From the NCBI GenBank assembly GCA_021777555.1, contig JAJYDK010000018.1:13577-71723 (forward strand): 58,147 nucleotides of DNA, read 5' to 3'. The DNA comes from Pseudomonadota bacterium (GTDB taxonomy: Bacteria; Pseudomonadota; Gammaproteobacteria; Steroidobacterales; Steroidobacteraceae). The translations under genes were made by a program, and so were the position numbers. The notes under the pieces are model-generated. The model did no database searches and was not told the origin of the DNA. It saw nothing but the letters and a program-made list of their open reading frames with translations. Each line of letters begins with the position of its first letter. The stretch's first letter is position 1. Below are positions 33,811-44,247 of this stretch, piece after piece.

Positions 33811-33970
33811 GTGCCGCGGCCAGCCGATCGATGGATTGAACCATCCACTGCGGGAAGTCCACGTTGACCCGCTTGAGGTCGATGCCCTGCCGGTGAGCCC
33901 GGCGCAGATCGAGATGCTCGAGGACGTTTTCGCCGGCATCGAACTTCTGATCAAATCTCGTCGCTTTCAC
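33764..33970 (-). pseudogene. truncated BrnA/CopG-type antitoxin remnant
   Basis: A GTG-started minus-strand frame of 68 codons begins VKATRFDQKFDAGENVLEHL and continues through KRVNVDFPQWMVQSIDRLA. This is the pattern of BrnA/CopG-like antitoxins (FDxKFDAGEDVxxxLDL, then RVNVDFPxWMxxxLDREA). After about residue 51 the expected end (roughly RLGVxRQSLIKVWIAERL) is missing, and the frame continues antisense to the last 47 bases of rfbB. Family similarity covers about 33817-33970. No BrnT-type toxin lies upstream on that strand, where the SNF2 gene begins at 34029. I infer a toxin-antitoxin relic; the promoter state is unknown. Confidence 0.65.
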
Positions 33971-34028
33971 ACCCCGCGGTCGGGCGAGCGGTAATATTTC
34001 GGTTTTGTCCCATTCGCCTGTTACTGCA

Positions 34029-36758
34029 ATGCCCGAAAGCCTCGACCTGTACGTCAACGCCAAGCGCCACTTCGCGGTGCAGAGAAGCGAGCGCGATGGC
34101 ACGGCCGTGTCCTCCGCGGCCGCGGCCCGGATCGAGCGCGCGTTCGCGGAAGGCCAGGGCGCGGGGCTGGTGCATCTTGCGACGGCGGAGCTGACGACTC
34201 CTTTGACGCCGGGGCTGATGTTCGCGCGTGATTTCGCGCAGCGCTATTTGACCCGCCTGTGCCACCTGGGCGACGCGCAGCCCGAGTCTCCAGGTGTACT
34301 GGTCGAGCTGCCCTCCGATGAAGCGCTCGAGACCCTCACCCTCGAGGCGCCGCCCATCAAGGGGCTCGAGTACCTCGATGCCGCCATGCTCGCGATGGCC
34401 TGGCGGGACATGGAGGATCGGCTGCGCTCGGATGCCGGAGCGGCGGGGCAGAGCCTTCGGGGCTATCTCCACGCGCGCAGTCCGTTGTGGCGCCTCGTCG
34501 GCCGCGTCACCTTCCATCTGGCCGAGAACCGGCGCGATGAGTCGTTGCCGTTTGCGTTCCTGGTGACCTATGCCGGCAGCGTCTCGGAGCGTGGCGCGGC
34601 GCGGCATCTGCCGCTCGGGCGCGCCCTGCAGGAATACTCGGGCGCGGCCCACCGCAAGCGCCTGGTGAGTCTCCTGACGCCGATCCGGGAAGCCTCCGAG
34701 CGCCTGCCGTGGGTGCGCGAGCTCCTCGAGAGCGGGGACATCTATCACCCGCTCGCCTGGACGCCCGCGGAGGCGCACCGGCTGCTCCGGGACACCCCGA
34801 TCCTGGAGGCCTGCGGGCTGACCGTGCGGATTCCCGACTGGTGGAAGGCCGGCCGGGCGTCGCGGCCGCAGGTGAGCGTACGGATCGGCAGCGAGACCGC
34901 CGTCTCGCTCGGCGCAGAGGCATTGCTCGATTTCTCGGTGGACTTGACGCTGGGCGGGGAAAGCCTGACGGAGGCGGAACAGCGGGAGCTGCTCGCCGCC
35001 CCCTCCGGACTGGTCCGGCTGCGGGGGCAGTGGGTCGAGGCCGATGGAGAGAAGCTCGCCGCGGCGCTCGAGCACTGGAAGCGCGTCGAACGGGAGGCGC
35101 GCGCCGGAGGACTCTCGTTCCACGAGGGCATGCGCTTGCTGGCCGGAGCCGCCGCCGATCGCGTGACCGCGGAGGTGCCCGAGCCGCTACGCCAGTGGTA
35201 TGGCCTCGAGCCGGGCGCGTGGCTGAGTGAGCTGCTCTCGCGCCTGCGTCACCCGGAAGCCGAGCATCCCCTATCGAAGGCGGGTCTCAAAGCCACGTTG
35301 AGGCCCTATCAGGTCACGGGGGCAAAGTGGCTGGCGCTGCTCGCCGGTCTTGGCCTCGGGGCCTGCCTGGCCGATGACATGGGGCTCGGCAAGACACTCC
35401 AGGTGATCGCGCTCCTGATGCACCTGCGGTCCGAAGCACACCGCCGCCGCCAAGACCCTGGTGAGCCTCCCGCTCCCAGTCTCATCGTCGCGCCAGCGTC
35501 GCTCATCGCCAACTGGAAAAGCGAGATCGAGCGGTTTGCGCCGAGCCTCGAGGTCTACGTCGCGCATCCCTCCGAGAGCGATCTCGACCTCAACTCCATC
35601 GATGCGCTGACGGATGCATTGACCGGGATCGATGTCGTGCTGAGCACCTATGGCGTCGTGACACGATCCGCGGCACTGCGAGCCAGGCACTGGCGGCTCG
35701 TGGTCCTCGATGAGGCGCAGGCGATCAAGAATCCCTCGGCCCAGCAGGCACGGGCGGTCAAGGAGCTCAAGGCACCCGCCCGGATCGCCCTCACCGGGAC
35801 CCCGATCGAGAACCGGTTGTCGGACCTCTGGTCGCTGTTCGACTTCCTCAATCCGGGCTTGCTCGGGACGGCGCGCGCATTCGCCGAGGCCGTCAAACGC
35901 ATGGCGAAAGACACGGAGCCCTCCTATGCGCCGCTGCGCCGCCTGGTGCACCCTTACATCCTGAGGCGCCTGAAAACCGACAAGCAGGTCATCGCGGATC
36001 TTCCCGAAAAGACCGAGGTCCGCGCCTTTTGCGGCCTGACCCGCGAGCAGGCGGCACTCTACGGGCAGTGTGTGCAGGAGCTCGCCCGTACGCTCGAGCG
36101 GACCGAAGGCATCGAGCGCAAAGGCTCGGTCCTCGCGCACCTCATGCAGCTGAAGCAGATCTGCAATCATCCGGATCAGTGGGCCGGGCAGGGCGGCTAT
36201 GAGGCGGCCCGCAGCGGCAAATTCGAGCGGCTCGCGGCGCTTTGCGAGGAGCTCGCGCAGCGCCAGGAGCGCGTGCTCGTGTTCACGCAGTTCCGCGAGA
36301 TCACCGAGCCGCTCGAGCGGCATCTGGCCCGGGTCTTCGGTCGCCCCGGCCTGGTGCTGCACGGCGGTACCCCGGTCGCCAAGCGCCAGGGGCTCATCGA
36401 GCGCTTCCAGAGCGAGGACGGTCCGCCGTTCTTCGTGCTGTCGCTGAAGGCCGGCGGCACCGGCCTCACGCTCACCGCGGCCTCGCAGGTGATCCACTTC
36501 GACCGATGGTGGAACCCGGCGGTCGAAAACCAGGCGACCGACCGGGCGTTTCGCATCGGGCAGAAGCACAACGTGCTGGTGCACAAGTTCGTCTGCCGCG
36601 GCACCGTCGAGGAGAAGATCGACGCGCTCATCGAGGCGAAGACCGGGCTCGCTCGCGACCTGCTCGATGAGGCAGGCGAGAGGATCCTCACCGAGATGAG
36701 CAACGAAGAACTGCTGGCCACCGTGGCGCTCGACATCCACAAGGCCTGCGACGCATGA
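34029..36758 (+). CDS. SNF2-family DEAD/DEAH-box helicase
   Basis: The 909-residue ATPase has an N-terminal SNF2-associated region (about 1-410) with no clear enzyme motif, then the two RecA-like domains: TLRPYQVTGAKWLALL (Q-like), ADDMGLGKTLQVIALLMHL (Walker A), APASLIANWKSEIERFAP, VVLDEAQAIKNP (DEAQ box), ALTGTPIENRL, RVLVFTQFREI, LKAGGTGLTLTAASQVIHFDRWWNPAVENQATDRAFRIGQ (IV-VI). The arrangement is that of bacterial HepA/RapA-unrelated SNF2 proteins paired with SWIM proteins. It likely remodels nucleic-acid-protein complexes. The ATG at 34029 was chosen; an upstream TTG overlaps the intergenic relic. Confidence 0.88.
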   Translation: MPESLDLYVNAKRHFAVQRSERDGTAVSSAAAARIERAFAEGQGAGLVHLATAELTTPLTPGLMFARDFAQRYLTRLCHLGDAQPESPGVLVELPSDEALETLTLEAPPIKGLEYLDAAMLAMAWRDMEDRLRSDAGAAGQSLRGYLHARSPLWRLVGRVTFHLAENRRDESLPFAFLVTYAGSVSERGAARHLPLGRALQEYSGAAHRKRLVSLLTPIREASERLPWVRELLESGDIYHPLAWTPAEAHRLLRDTPILEACGLTVRIPDWWKAGRASRPQVSVRIGSETAVSLGAEALLDFSVDLTLGGESLTEAEQRELLAAPSGLVRLRGQWVEADGEKLAAALEHWKRVEREARAGGLSFHEGMRLLAGAAADRVTAEVPEPLRQWYGLEPGAWLSELLSRLRHPEAEHPLSKAGLKATLRPYQVTGAKWLALLAGLGLGACLADDMGLGKTLQVIALLMHLRSEAHRRRQDPGEPPAPSLIVAPASLIANWKSEIERFAPSLEVYVAHPSESDLDLNSIDALTDALTGIDVVLSTYGVVTRSAALRARHWRLVVLDEAQAIKNPSAQQARAVKELKAPARIALTGTPIENRLSDLWSLFDFLNPGLLGTARAFAEAVKRMAKDTEPSYAPLRRLVHPYILRRLKTDKQVIADLPEKTEVRAFCGLTREQAALYGQCVQELARTLERTEGIERKGSVLAHLMQLKQICNHPDQWAGQGGYEAARSGKFERLAALCEELAQRQERVLVFTQFREITEPLERHLARVFGRPGLVLHGGTPVAKRQGLIERFQSEDGPPFFVLSLKAGGTGLTLTAASQVIHFDRWWNPAVENQATDRAFRIGQKHNVLVHKFVCRGTVEEKIDALIEAKTGLARDLLDEAGERILTEMSNEELLATVALDIHKACDA

Positions 36759-36789
36759 TGAGATACGCGGACAGTCGAGACCCCACCCC

Positions 36790-37650
36790 ATGAATTGGTG
36801 GCGATACACTTCGAAACCGAGCGTCTCGGAGCAGCGCGCGCGGGCCGCGCGCGAGGGCGAACAGCTCGAACGGCGGATGGCCCAGTCGGGCCGCAAGCGC
36901 TCCCCCGTGACGATCGAGGGGCGCGCCATCGCCCACTCGTTCTGGGGCAGAGCCTGGTGCGAGAACCTCGAGTCCTACCGGGACTACGCCTACCGCCTGC
37001 CGCGTGGGCGAAGCTATGTGCGACATGGCGCGGTGCTCGATCTCGAGATCGGGCCAGGACGGATTGCGGCGGTGGTCTGCGGCACATCGCTTTACGACAT
37101 CGACGTGCGGATCAAACCCTTGGCGACCCAGCACTGGGTGCAGATCAAGACACGGTGCGCGGGTGAGATCGGCTCCCTGATCGAGCTCCTCGAAGGGCGG
37201 CTTTCCGATCGGGTGATGGGCATCGTCACGCATCCAGAGCAGGGCCTGTTCCCCAAGCCCGGGGAAATCGACATGAGCTGCACCTGTCCTGACCAGGCGA
37301 CGCTGTGCAAGCACGTCTCGGCGGTCCTCTACGGCGTAGGCGCGCGGTTGGATGCTCAACCGGAACTCTTGTTCGTCCTGCGCAACGTCGACCACGGCGA
37401 GCTGATCGCGCAGGCGGCCGATCTCGAGGTGCCCCGCAGCACCCGGCGCAAGACGATCGAAGCGCAGGACCTGGCCGATGTGTTCGGCATCGAGCTCGCA
37501 GAGGCGCCGGGCCGTACGCCGGTGTCGCCGAAGCGCTCGGGCGGCACGCGTGAATCGCGGCCAGCGCGTTCTTCCGCAAAGACCGGCACCGGTGCGCCCA
37601 AGCGCCGTGCGGCCAAGAGCCGCCGCAAAAGGCGCACGGCCGGTCGTTGA
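36790..37650 (+). CDS. SWIM zinc-finger protein (SNF2 partner)
   Basis: The 286-residue protein starts MNWWRYTSKPSVSEQRARAA and WGRAWCENLESY, a conserved N-terminal module. The SWIM motif follows at residues 164-175 (SCTCPDQATLCKH, Cys164, Cys166, Cys173, His175). The C-terminal third is lysine/arginine-rich and ends KRRAAKSRRKRR, consistent with nucleic-acid binding. It follows the helicase by 31 bp, the usual bacterial SNF2-SWIM gene pair. The biochemical role is unknown; recruitment of the helicase to DNA is an inference from the family. Confidence 0.85.
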   Translation: MNWWRYTSKPSVSEQRARAAREGEQLERRMAQSGRKRSPVTIEGRAIAHSFWGRAWCENLESYRDYAYRLPRGRSYVRHGAVLDLEIGPGRIAAVVCGTSLYDIDVRIKPLATQHWVQIKTRCAGEIGSLIELLEGRLSDRVMGIVTHPEQGLFPKPGEIDMSCTCPDQATLCKHVSAVLYGVGARLDAQPELLFVLRNVDHGELIAQAADLEVPRSTRRKTIEAQDLADVFGIELAEAPGRTPVSPKRSGGTRESRPARSSAKTGTGAPKRRAAKSRRKRRTAGR

Positions 37651-37655
37651 TTCCG

Positions 37656-37684
37656 CTGCCAGAGCGCCCTGTACCCGCTACAAT
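37656..37684 (+). promoter_or_regulatory. sigma-70-type promoter of the SLBB export gene
   Basis: CTGCCA at 37656-37661 (four of six -35 positions), a 17-bp spacer and TACAAT at 37679-37684 (five of six -10 positions) lie just after the SWIM gene and about 105 bases before the export gene. A 5' leader of about 98 nt would result. It is a plausible start for the exopolysaccharide operon. Confidence 0.5.
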
Positions 37685-37789
37685 CGCGCCTTTGGCATGA
37701 CCGGTCCGGGACCAGGCATCGGACGATCCGGCGGACAACCGGGGGGCGGCTCATGCATTCAAGAGCAATCGGCGAAAAAAGGGTATTTG

Positions 37790-40700
37790 ATGCGCTTGCT
37801 GCGACGTCCGGGCCTCTTCCGCCCGCTGCTGGTCATTCTGGGTCTTTGGTTCTCCGCCGCCTTCGCCCAATCCGCATTGAATTCCCCGACGGCGCTCGGG
37901 ATCCTGAACAACCTGTCCTCGTCCCAGCAGCAGGCCATCATGAGCCGCCTGGGCGGCGCCGGTGGCCTTGGGGGTCTCGGTGGCCTCGGGAGCGTGAATG
38001 GTCTCAGCGGCCTGGGAGGGGTTGCGAGCCAGGCCCTGCTGCAGCAGCTCGAGCAGCAACAAGCCGTCCAAGCAAAGCGCCAAGCGCTCCTGCAGCAGGA
38101 GGTCATTCCCGAGCTCAAGGGGGGCGATTGGGTCGTCGTCGAAATCGGGTACCACCTGCGGCCGCGACCGGCCACCCTGTCGCAGGCCGCCCTGCTGCAG
38201 CAGGCCTACGCGACTCGCGGATTGGGTCAGGGGGGAACTCAAAGCCCGAACCTGTCGGCTTTGAGCGCGCTCCAGGGGGGATCCGCGACGGGTGCCTCCG
38301 TCCTCCAGACGCATGCGAATTCGCTGGCGGCCAATGCCGGGCCACATCTGAGTCCCACCTGGTCCCAGCTGTCCTCCGGGCAGCAGGACCGCATCAAGGC
38401 GATGGTGCTCGCGATTCGCGATCACAACCCTTACCAGCTCTCGCCCGATGGCAAGCTGGACCTGCCCGGCTTGGCGCCGATCGATGTCCTCGGATTGACG
38501 GAAGATCAGGCGACACTGCGCCTGTCCGTGGTGCCTGCCTTCCAAGGCGTGGGCCTCAAGGCGCGACTGACGCTGCTGCCCCTGAAGCAGTCCGGCGAGC
38601 AGGCGCTGAAGCCTTTCGGCTATGACGTGTTTGCGCAGCAGGCCTCGGTCTATTCTTCAATCCGCCCGCTCAGCAACGTGCCAGTGCCCTCCAACTACGT
38701 CGTCGGTCCCGGCGATGTCATCCAAGTACAACTCTACGGAAACAAGAACGAGTCCTATCCGCTGATTGTGGGTCGGGATGGGCGGATCAACTTCCCCCAG
38801 CTGGGTCCCATCAGTGTCGGGGGACAGTTGTTCACCGCCGTGCAGGGCGAAATCGAGTCCCGAGTCGCGCACCAGATGATCGGGGTTCACGCCAGCGTCA
38901 CCATGGCGCAGACGCGCTCGATCGAAGTGTTCGTCATGGGCGATGCGTTCGCGCCCGGCGTCTACACCGTGAGTGGCCTGGGGACCATGACTTCCGCGCT
39001 CTACGCCGCTGGCGGCATCGCCAAGACAGGGTCGATGCGCGAGGTGCAGCTGATCCGAAACGGCCAGGTGGTCGACACGCTCGATCTCTATGACCTGCTG
39101 ATCCACGGCAGCACCGCCAACGATGCCAAGCTCCAACAGGGCGATGTGGTGTTCGTGCCTCACGTGGGTCATACGGTGGCAATCGATGGCGAGGTGCAGC
39201 GACCCGCCCTATACGAGCTCAGGAACGAGGCAACCCCCGCGCAGGCCATCGCGCTCGCCGGAGGACTGAAACCCGATGCGGATGTGGCGGACGCCACCGT
39301 GACCCGCATCCTGCCGAATGGCGAGCGGGTGGTGCTGCCGCTCAAGCCCGATAGCCTCGCCGAGGGCGTGCAGAACGGGGACTACATCCACATCCCGCGC
39401 TTGAAGCCGGCCCTGGATCAGGCGGTGACACTGCAGGGTAACGTCTACAACCCAGGGGTCTACGCCTATCGACCCGGTATGCGACTCGCGGATGTGCTGC
39501 GATCGGTCGCGGAGTTGAAGCCAGACTCCGATCTGCACTACATCCTGATCCGCCGCGAGCTGCCCCCTGACCGGCGCGTCGTGGCCGTGTCCGCGGATCT
39601 GGCGAAGGCCCTGGCGAGTCCGGGTTCTGCGGCGGATATCGCGCTGATGCCGAGGGATGAGATCACGGTATTCGACCTGTCCTCGAGCCGAGACAGAATC
39701 ATTCAGCCCATCCTGGCGACGATCAAGGCAGAGTCCACGGCCGAACATCCCGAGCAGTCCGTCACGGTGCAGGGCCAGGTCAACGTGCCCGGCCAGTATC
39801 CGCTCGAGCCCGGCATGAAGATCGCGGATCTCATCCGCGCCGGCGGAGGCCTGGCGAATGCCGCCTACACGGGCAAGGCCGAGCTCACGCGCTATCTGGT
39901 GGCCCCCGACGGCACCCGGCACACCCAGATCATCGATATCGATCTGGCAGAGGCTCTGCAGGGCAACCCCCAGGACAACGTCCCGCTCGAGCCCTTCGAC
40001 GTGCTCAACATCGAAGAGGTCTCCCAGTGGGCCAACCAGGGCACCGTGACGCTTCTCGGCGAAGTGCGCTTCCCAGGGACCTACAGCATCACACCCGGAG
40101 AGACGCTGAAGTCAGTGATCGACCGGGCCGGCGGATTGACCCAATGGGCCTTCCCGCAGGGTGCGGTCTTCACGCGGGTGGAGCTCCAGAAGCGCGAGCA
40201 GCAGGAGATGAATCTGCTGGCGAACCGCATGAAGGTGGAACTGGGCGTCCTGGCACTGCGCGCAAGCGTGACGGCCACCGGGGCGAGCCCTGCCGCCGCC
40301 GCCAACACCATGATCGTGGCCAGGTCCCTGCTCCAGCAGTTGCAGGGTGAGCAGGCTGTCGGGCGCCTCGTGATCGATCTACCGAAGATCATGCACGGTC
40401 CTGCCGATTCTCCCTACGATGTGATCCTGAGGAATGGCGACCAGCTCGTCGTGCCCAAGTTCGAGCAGGAAGTGACAGTCATCGGCGAGGTGCAGGACCC
40501 GACGTCACATCTCTACAATCCCGACCTGTCGCGGAACGACTACATTCGCGAGAGCGGCGGCTATACCGCTCAGGCGGACGAGAAGAGAATCTACGTCGTA
40601 CGCGCCGACGGCAGCGTCGTCGCCGATAATGGCGGTATGCACTGGTTCAGCCGTAACCATGCACGGATCGAGCCGGGAGACACCATCGTGGTACCGATCA

Positions 40701-40795
40701 ACGCCGAGCAGATGCTGCCGCTGCCATTCTGGCAGGCGGTGACCGGAATCCTGTACAACGTCGCCATCGCGGCGGCGGCGGTGCATGCGCTTTAG
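37790..40795 (+). CDS. multi-SLBB polysaccharide export outer-membrane protein
   Basis: The 1001-residue secreted protein has a signal peptide (MRLLRRPG then a hydrophobic run to AFAQS) and a glycine-rich repeat (about 55-80). A central Poly_export domain (about 295-370; [26 protein letters not shown]) is followed by at least five SLBB-like beta-grasp repeats, recognisable by V.GEV..PG.Y...PG..L.D.I..AGG patterns. The final segment ([21 protein letters not shown]) resembles the amphipathic helix that Wza-type proteins use to cross the outer membrane. It is far longer than Wza (about 380). The ATG at 37790 was chosen because the signal peptide starts there. Confidence 0.88.
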   Translation: MRLLRRPGLFRPLLVILGLWFSAAFAQSALNSPTALGILNNLSSSQQQAIMSRLGGAGGLGGLGGLGSVNGLSGLGGVASQALLQQLEQQQAVQAKRQALLQQEVIPELKGGDWVVVEIGYHLRPRPATLSQAALLQQAYATRGLGQGGTQSPNLSALSALQGGSATGASVLQTHANSLAANAGPHLSPTWSQLSSGQQDRIKAMVLAIRDHNPYQLSPDGKLDLPGLAPIDVLGLTEDQATLRLSVVPAFQGVGLKARLTLLPLKQSGEQALKPFGYDVFAQQASVYSSIRPLSNVPVPSNYVVGPGDVIQVQLYGNKNESYPLIVGRDGRINFPQLGPISVGGQLFTAVQGEIESRVAHQMIGVHASVTMAQTRSIEVFVMGDAFAPGVYTVSGLGTMTSALYAAGGIAKTGSMREVQLIRNGQVVDTLDLYDLLIHGSTANDAKLQQGDVVFVPHVGHTVAIDGEVQRPALYELRNEATPAQAIALAGGLKPDADVADATVTRILPNGERVVLPLKPDSLAEGVQNGDYIHIPRLKPALDQAVTLQGNVYNPGVYAYRPGMRLADVLRSVAELKPDSDLHYILIRRELPPDRRVVAVSADLAKALASPGSAADIALMPRDEITVFDLSSSRDRIIQPILATIKAESTAEHPEQSVTVQGQVNVPGQYPLEPGMKIADLIRAGGGLANAAYTGKAELTRYLVAPDGTRHTQIIDIDLAEALQGNPQDNVPLEPFDVLNIEEVSQWANQGTVTLLGEVRFPGTYSITPGETLKSVIDRAGGLTQWAFPQGAVFTRVELQKREQQEMNLLANRMKVELGVLALRASVTATGASPAAAANTMIVARSLLQQLQGEQAVGRLVIDLPKIMHGPADSPYDVILRNGDQLVVPKFEQEVTVIGEVQDPTSHLYNPDLSRNDYIRESGGYTAQADEKRIYVVRADGSVVADNGGMHWFSRNHARIEPGDTIVVPINAEQMLPLPFWQAVTGILYNVAIAAAAVHAL

Positions 40796-40811
40796 TGGCG
40801 GTAGTATTCCC

Positions 40812-41900
40812 ATGACAAAGACAGCTCTCATTACAGGAATCACCGGCCAGGACGGCGCCTATCTGGCCGAGTTTCTGTTGGCCAAGGGATACAAGGTGCA
40901 TGGCGTCAAGCGGCGCGCATCGTCGTTCAACTCGATTCGCATCGACCACCTTTATCAGGACCCTCACGAAAGCGATGTCCACTTCCACCTGCATTACGGG
41001 GACATGACCGACGCCACGAACCTGGTCAGGATCGTTCAACAGGTGCAGCCCGACGAAATCTACAATCTTGCCGCCCAGAGCCACGTGGCCGTGTCGTTCG
41101 AGACTCCTGAATACACCGCAAATGCGGACGCTTTGGGCACCCTGCGGCTTCTGGAGGCGATCCGGATTCTCGGCCTCGAGAATAAGACCCGTTTCTATCA
41201 GGCGTCGACTTCCGAAATGTTCGGCAAGGTGCAGGAGACTCCGCAACGCGAGACCACGCCGTTCTATCCTCGTTCCCCCTATGGTGCGGCGAAAATGTAC
41301 GCCCATTGGATCACCGTGAATTATCGGGAAGCGTATGGCATGTACGCTTGCAGCGGAATACTCTTCAATCACGAGTCCCCAATCCGCGGCGAAACTTTCG
41401 TCACCCGCAAGATCACCCGTGCATTGACCCGCATACACGAGGGTCTGGAAGAGTGCCTGTATCTTGGAAATCTGGATTCGCTGAGAGACTGGGGGCACGC
41501 CAAAGACTATGTGCGTGCTCAATGGCTCATGTTGCAACAGGAGTCGGCGGAGGATTTTGTCATAGCGACCGGCGAGCAGCATTCGGTGCGCGAGTTCGTC
41601 ACGGCGGCCGCTCGGTGCCTCGAAATTGAGATTCAATGGCGCGATCATGGGGTCGCTGAGCATGGCATCGATTGCCGCACTGGGCGCACGATCGTCAGGG
41701 TTGATCCGCGTTACTTCCGGCTGACTGAAGTGGATACCTTGCTCGGGGATGCTTCAAAGGCACGGCGGAAGTTAGGCTGGCAGCCGCAGTATACGTTTGC
41801 GCAGCTAGTCGACGAGATGGTTCGTGAGGATTTGCTGATGGCGAAGCGCGACGGGACGATCGCGCGCGAAGGATTCAAGACGTACCGGAATCGGGAATGA
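40812..41900 (+). CDS. gmd: GDP-mannose 4,6-dehydratase
   Basis: The 362-residue enzyme turns GDP-D-mannose into GDP-4-keto-6-deoxymannose. It shows [90 protein letters not shown] (Tyr and Lys) and [20 protein letters not shown], all diagnostic for Gmd. The start at 40812 follows the export gene by 16 bp. Its TGA overlaps the fcl ATG. G+C content falls from about here on. Confidence 0.95.
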   Translation: MTKTALITGITGQDGAYLAEFLLAKGYKVHGVKRRASSFNSIRIDHLYQDPHESDVHFHLHYGDMTDATNLVRIVQQVQPDEIYNLAAQSHVAVSFETPEYTANADALGTLRLLEAIRILGLENKTRFYQASTSEMFGKVQETPQRETTPFYPRSPYGAAKMYAHWITVNYREAYGMYACSGILFNHESPIRGETFVTRKITRALTRIHEGLEECLYLGNLDSLRDWGHAKDYVRAQWLMLQQESAEDFVIATGEQHSVREFVTAAARCLEIEIQWRDHGVAEHGIDCRTGRTIVRVDPRYFRLTEVDTLLGDASKARRKLGWQPQYTFAQLVDEMVREDLLMAKRDGTIAREGFKTYRNRE

Positions 41901-42838
41901 AGCCCGACGAATCCGTCTACGTCGCCGGACACCGAGGAATGGTGGGATCGGCCATCGTGCGGCGACTGCAGGCGGAGGGCTTCGCCAAGATCGTTGCCCG
42001 CGATCGGGCCGAACTTGATCTTCGCGATCAGGGGGCGGTAAATGCCTTCTTCGATGCCGAACGTCCGCGGTTTGTGTTCATGGCGGCGGCGCGCGTGGGG
42101 GGGATCCTGGCGAACGACTCGTACCCGGCCGAGTTTCTTCGCGACAATCTCGCGATGCAAACCAACGTAATCGACGCCGCCTACCGCCACGGAACAAAGA
42201 AATTGCTGTTTCTCGGCTCGAGTTGCATTTACCCCAGACTTGCGCCGCAGCCCATCCGCGAACAGTCTCTGCTCAGCGGGCCACTTGAATCGACCAATGA
42301 GTGGTATGCGATCGCGAAGATCGCCGGCCTCAAGATGTGCCAGGCGTATCGACGGCAGTACGGCTTCCAGGCGATTGCGGCCATGCCGACGAATCTTTAC
42401 GGACCCGGCGATAACTTCAATCTGAAGAACTCCCATGTGCTACCGGCCCTGATCCGCAAATTTCACGAGGCAAAAGGGCGGGGTGACAGCGAGGTGGAGA
42501 TATGGGGTACGGGAACGCCGCTGCGGGAGTTTCTGCACGTGGATGACCTGGCCGATGCCTGTGTATTTTTGATGCAACACTATACGGACGAACTCTGGAT
42601 AAATGTCGGATTCGGGCAGGACGTATCAATTTCCGACCTCGCCGAGCGGGTCGCGCACGCAGTGGGCTATCAGGGTGGAGTCAGGTTCAATCCCGCGATG
42701 CCGGATGGCACGCCCCGCAAGCTGCTTGACAACAACAGGTTGGCTGCCCTCGGATGGACACCGAGAATTTCCCTAGAGGACGGAATCGCGCAAACCTATC
42801 ACTGGTTCGTTGAGCACCGTGGTAAGATACGTATGTGA
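41897..42838 (+). CDS. fcl: GDP-L-fucose synthase
   Basis: The 313-residue epimerase-reductase makes GDP-L-fucose from the Gmd product. It contains [78 protein letters not shown] (Tyr and Lys), [31 protein letters not shown] and [17 protein letters not shown]. Length and motifs are typical. The ATGA overlap with gmd suggests coupled translation. Confidence 0.95.
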   Translation: MKPDESVYVAGHRGMVGSAIVRRLQAEGFAKIVARDRAELDLRDQGAVNAFFDAERPRFVFMAAARVGGILANDSYPAEFLRDNLAMQTNVIDAAYRHGTKKLLFLGSSCIYPRLAPQPIREQSLLSGPLESTNEWYAIAKIAGLKMCQAYRRQYGFQAIAAMPTNLYGPGDNFNLKNSHVLPALIRKFHEAKGRGDSEVEIWGTGTPLREFLHVDDLADACVFLMQHYTDELWINVGFGQDVSISDLAERVAHAVGYQGGVRFNPAMPDGTPRKLLDNNRLAALGWTPRISLEDGIAQTYHWFVEHRGKIRM

Positions 42839-42978
42839 AGACGGATGGTTGGCTCGGGGCGCGACGACTTAGGCCTCGATCGGAACGCGGGGTCTTTAGG
42901 CTGAGCTACGGGTGATTCGTCTTCTTGCGGCGCAAGAACTGATGCGCAAACGGTGCTAAGGAACGAGGCAGATGGAGC

Positions 42979-44247
42979 ATGAGTGTGCTGAGCGGGAATC
43001 ATGAGCTCGCAATAGCGGCCGGAAATGTCGACCTCACGCCGACTCAAAGAGTTCCTCTTGCAAGCTACCGGGCGCTCCGGACGGAGAAGTTCGAATCGAT
43101 TGCTGATTCGCTCGAAGCGAACGTAGCGGTCTTCCACGCCGCCGGCGTGCCGACAGTATTCGTATCGGCTGATCTGCTGTATATCGGTTCGTACATCAGT
43201 GAGCGGATATTTGCCGCGTTTGCGGACCGCGTGCCCCGCGAGCGGATTTTCCTGACAGCCAGTCATACGCACTTTGCGCCTGCGACCGAGGATTCATTGC
43301 CCGGCTTGGGGCGCGCCGATCCTGAGTATCGGGAATGGGCGGTAGAACGGATCATTGCGCTCACTGCATCGCTGCTCGCGCAGCCGTCGGTAGCGATTGA
43401 CGCCGGTTACCACGAGGCGTCTTTCGCGTATTCCGTCAATCGGCGGCGGAGGAAATGGGGGATCGGCCGCAATTTTCCACATTTCGGCTTCCAAACGATC
43501 ATCGCTCCAAATGAGTCGGGACTTCGTGACGATGTCATTCGGGTTTTGGTCCCCAGAGATGCTCACGGGAAGGTGAATGCGATCTGCTGGTCCTATGCGT
43601 GTCATCCAAACACGTATCCGAGGATAAACGCGGTGTCGGCGGAATACCCGGGATATGTGCGCCAGGCTCTGCGCCAGCGCTTCGGCAATATACCCGTCCT
43701 GTTCTGGCAAGGGTTCTCGGGAAACATCAATCCGTATAGGTACCCGCACGCTGCGCATCTGGCGCAAGCCTCCCGGGAGCGGTTCATCGCGCCGGATCTG
43801 TCGCATTGGGAACAATGGTGCAAGATCCTCGCGAGCGCGGTGGAAGCGGCGGTAGACGCCGCTGACAGGAGAATCGGCGGACCCATCTCCTGCCAGTTGC
43901 GCTCCATTGACCTGAAGGAGCTTGGGCTGCGATCGGACAAGCGACTGGTTTGTAGAACTATCAGGTTTGGCGATGCGCTGGCGGTGTGCGGCTTGTCGGC
44001 CGAAGTGGTCGTCGAATACGTCGCGCGTGTCCGTGCGGCTCACTTGCCGGTGCCAGTCGTGCCCGTCGGCTGCATGGACGATGTGTTTGGCTACCTTCCG
44101 GATGGGGGCATGATGAGCGGCGGCGGTTACGAGGTCACGGGTTTTCTGCGCCGATTTGGGCTCGGTGGGAAATTCAAGCGCAGCGTGGGCGACATTGTTG
44201 CGCACCGCCTCCTTCGCAGCGCTGCTTCCGGCGCCTCAAATGCTTAG
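42979..44247 (+). CDS. neutral ceramidase-like (N-terminal domain) hydrolase
   Basis: The 422-residue protein resembles the metal-binding N-terminal domain of neutral/alkaline ceramidases. Motifs are SADLLYIG, FLTASHTHFAPA (His96 and His98 as likely zinc ligands), WSYACHPNTYP (further His), FWQGFSGNINPYRYP and GLSAEVVVEY. It lacks a signal peptide and the ceramidase C-terminal domain. Similar proteins occur in polysaccharide loci, where a role in removing acyl or acetyl groups is possible but unproven. GAGG lies eleven bases before the ATG. Its 3' end overlaps the convergent FemAB-like gene by 12 bases. Confidence 0.7.
   Translation: MSVLSGNHELAIAAGNVDLTPTQRVPLASYRALRTEKFESIADSLEANVAVFHAAGVPTVFVSADLLYIGSYISERIFAAFADRVPRERIFLTASHTHFAPATEDSLPGLGRADPEYREWAVERIIALTASLLAQPSVAIDAGYHEASFAYSVNRRRRKWGIGRNFPHFGFQTIIAPNESGLRDDVIRVLVPRDAHGKVNAICWSYACHPNTYPRINAVSAEYPGYVRQALRQRFGNIPVLFWQGFSGNINPYRYPHAAHLAQASRERFIAPDLSHWEQWCKILASAVEAAVDAADRRIGGPISCQLRSIDLKELGLRSDKRLVCRTIRFGDALAVCGLSAEVVVEYVARVRAAHLPVPVVPVGCMDDVFGYLPDGGMMSGGGYEVTGFLRRFGLGGKFKRSVGDIVAHRLLRSAASGASNA

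Noticed and set aside
42922-42938. Hairpin TTCTTGC-GGC-GCAAGAA between fcl and the ceramidase-like gene
   Set aside because: Short stem with no T-tract; may be chance or a weak terminator.
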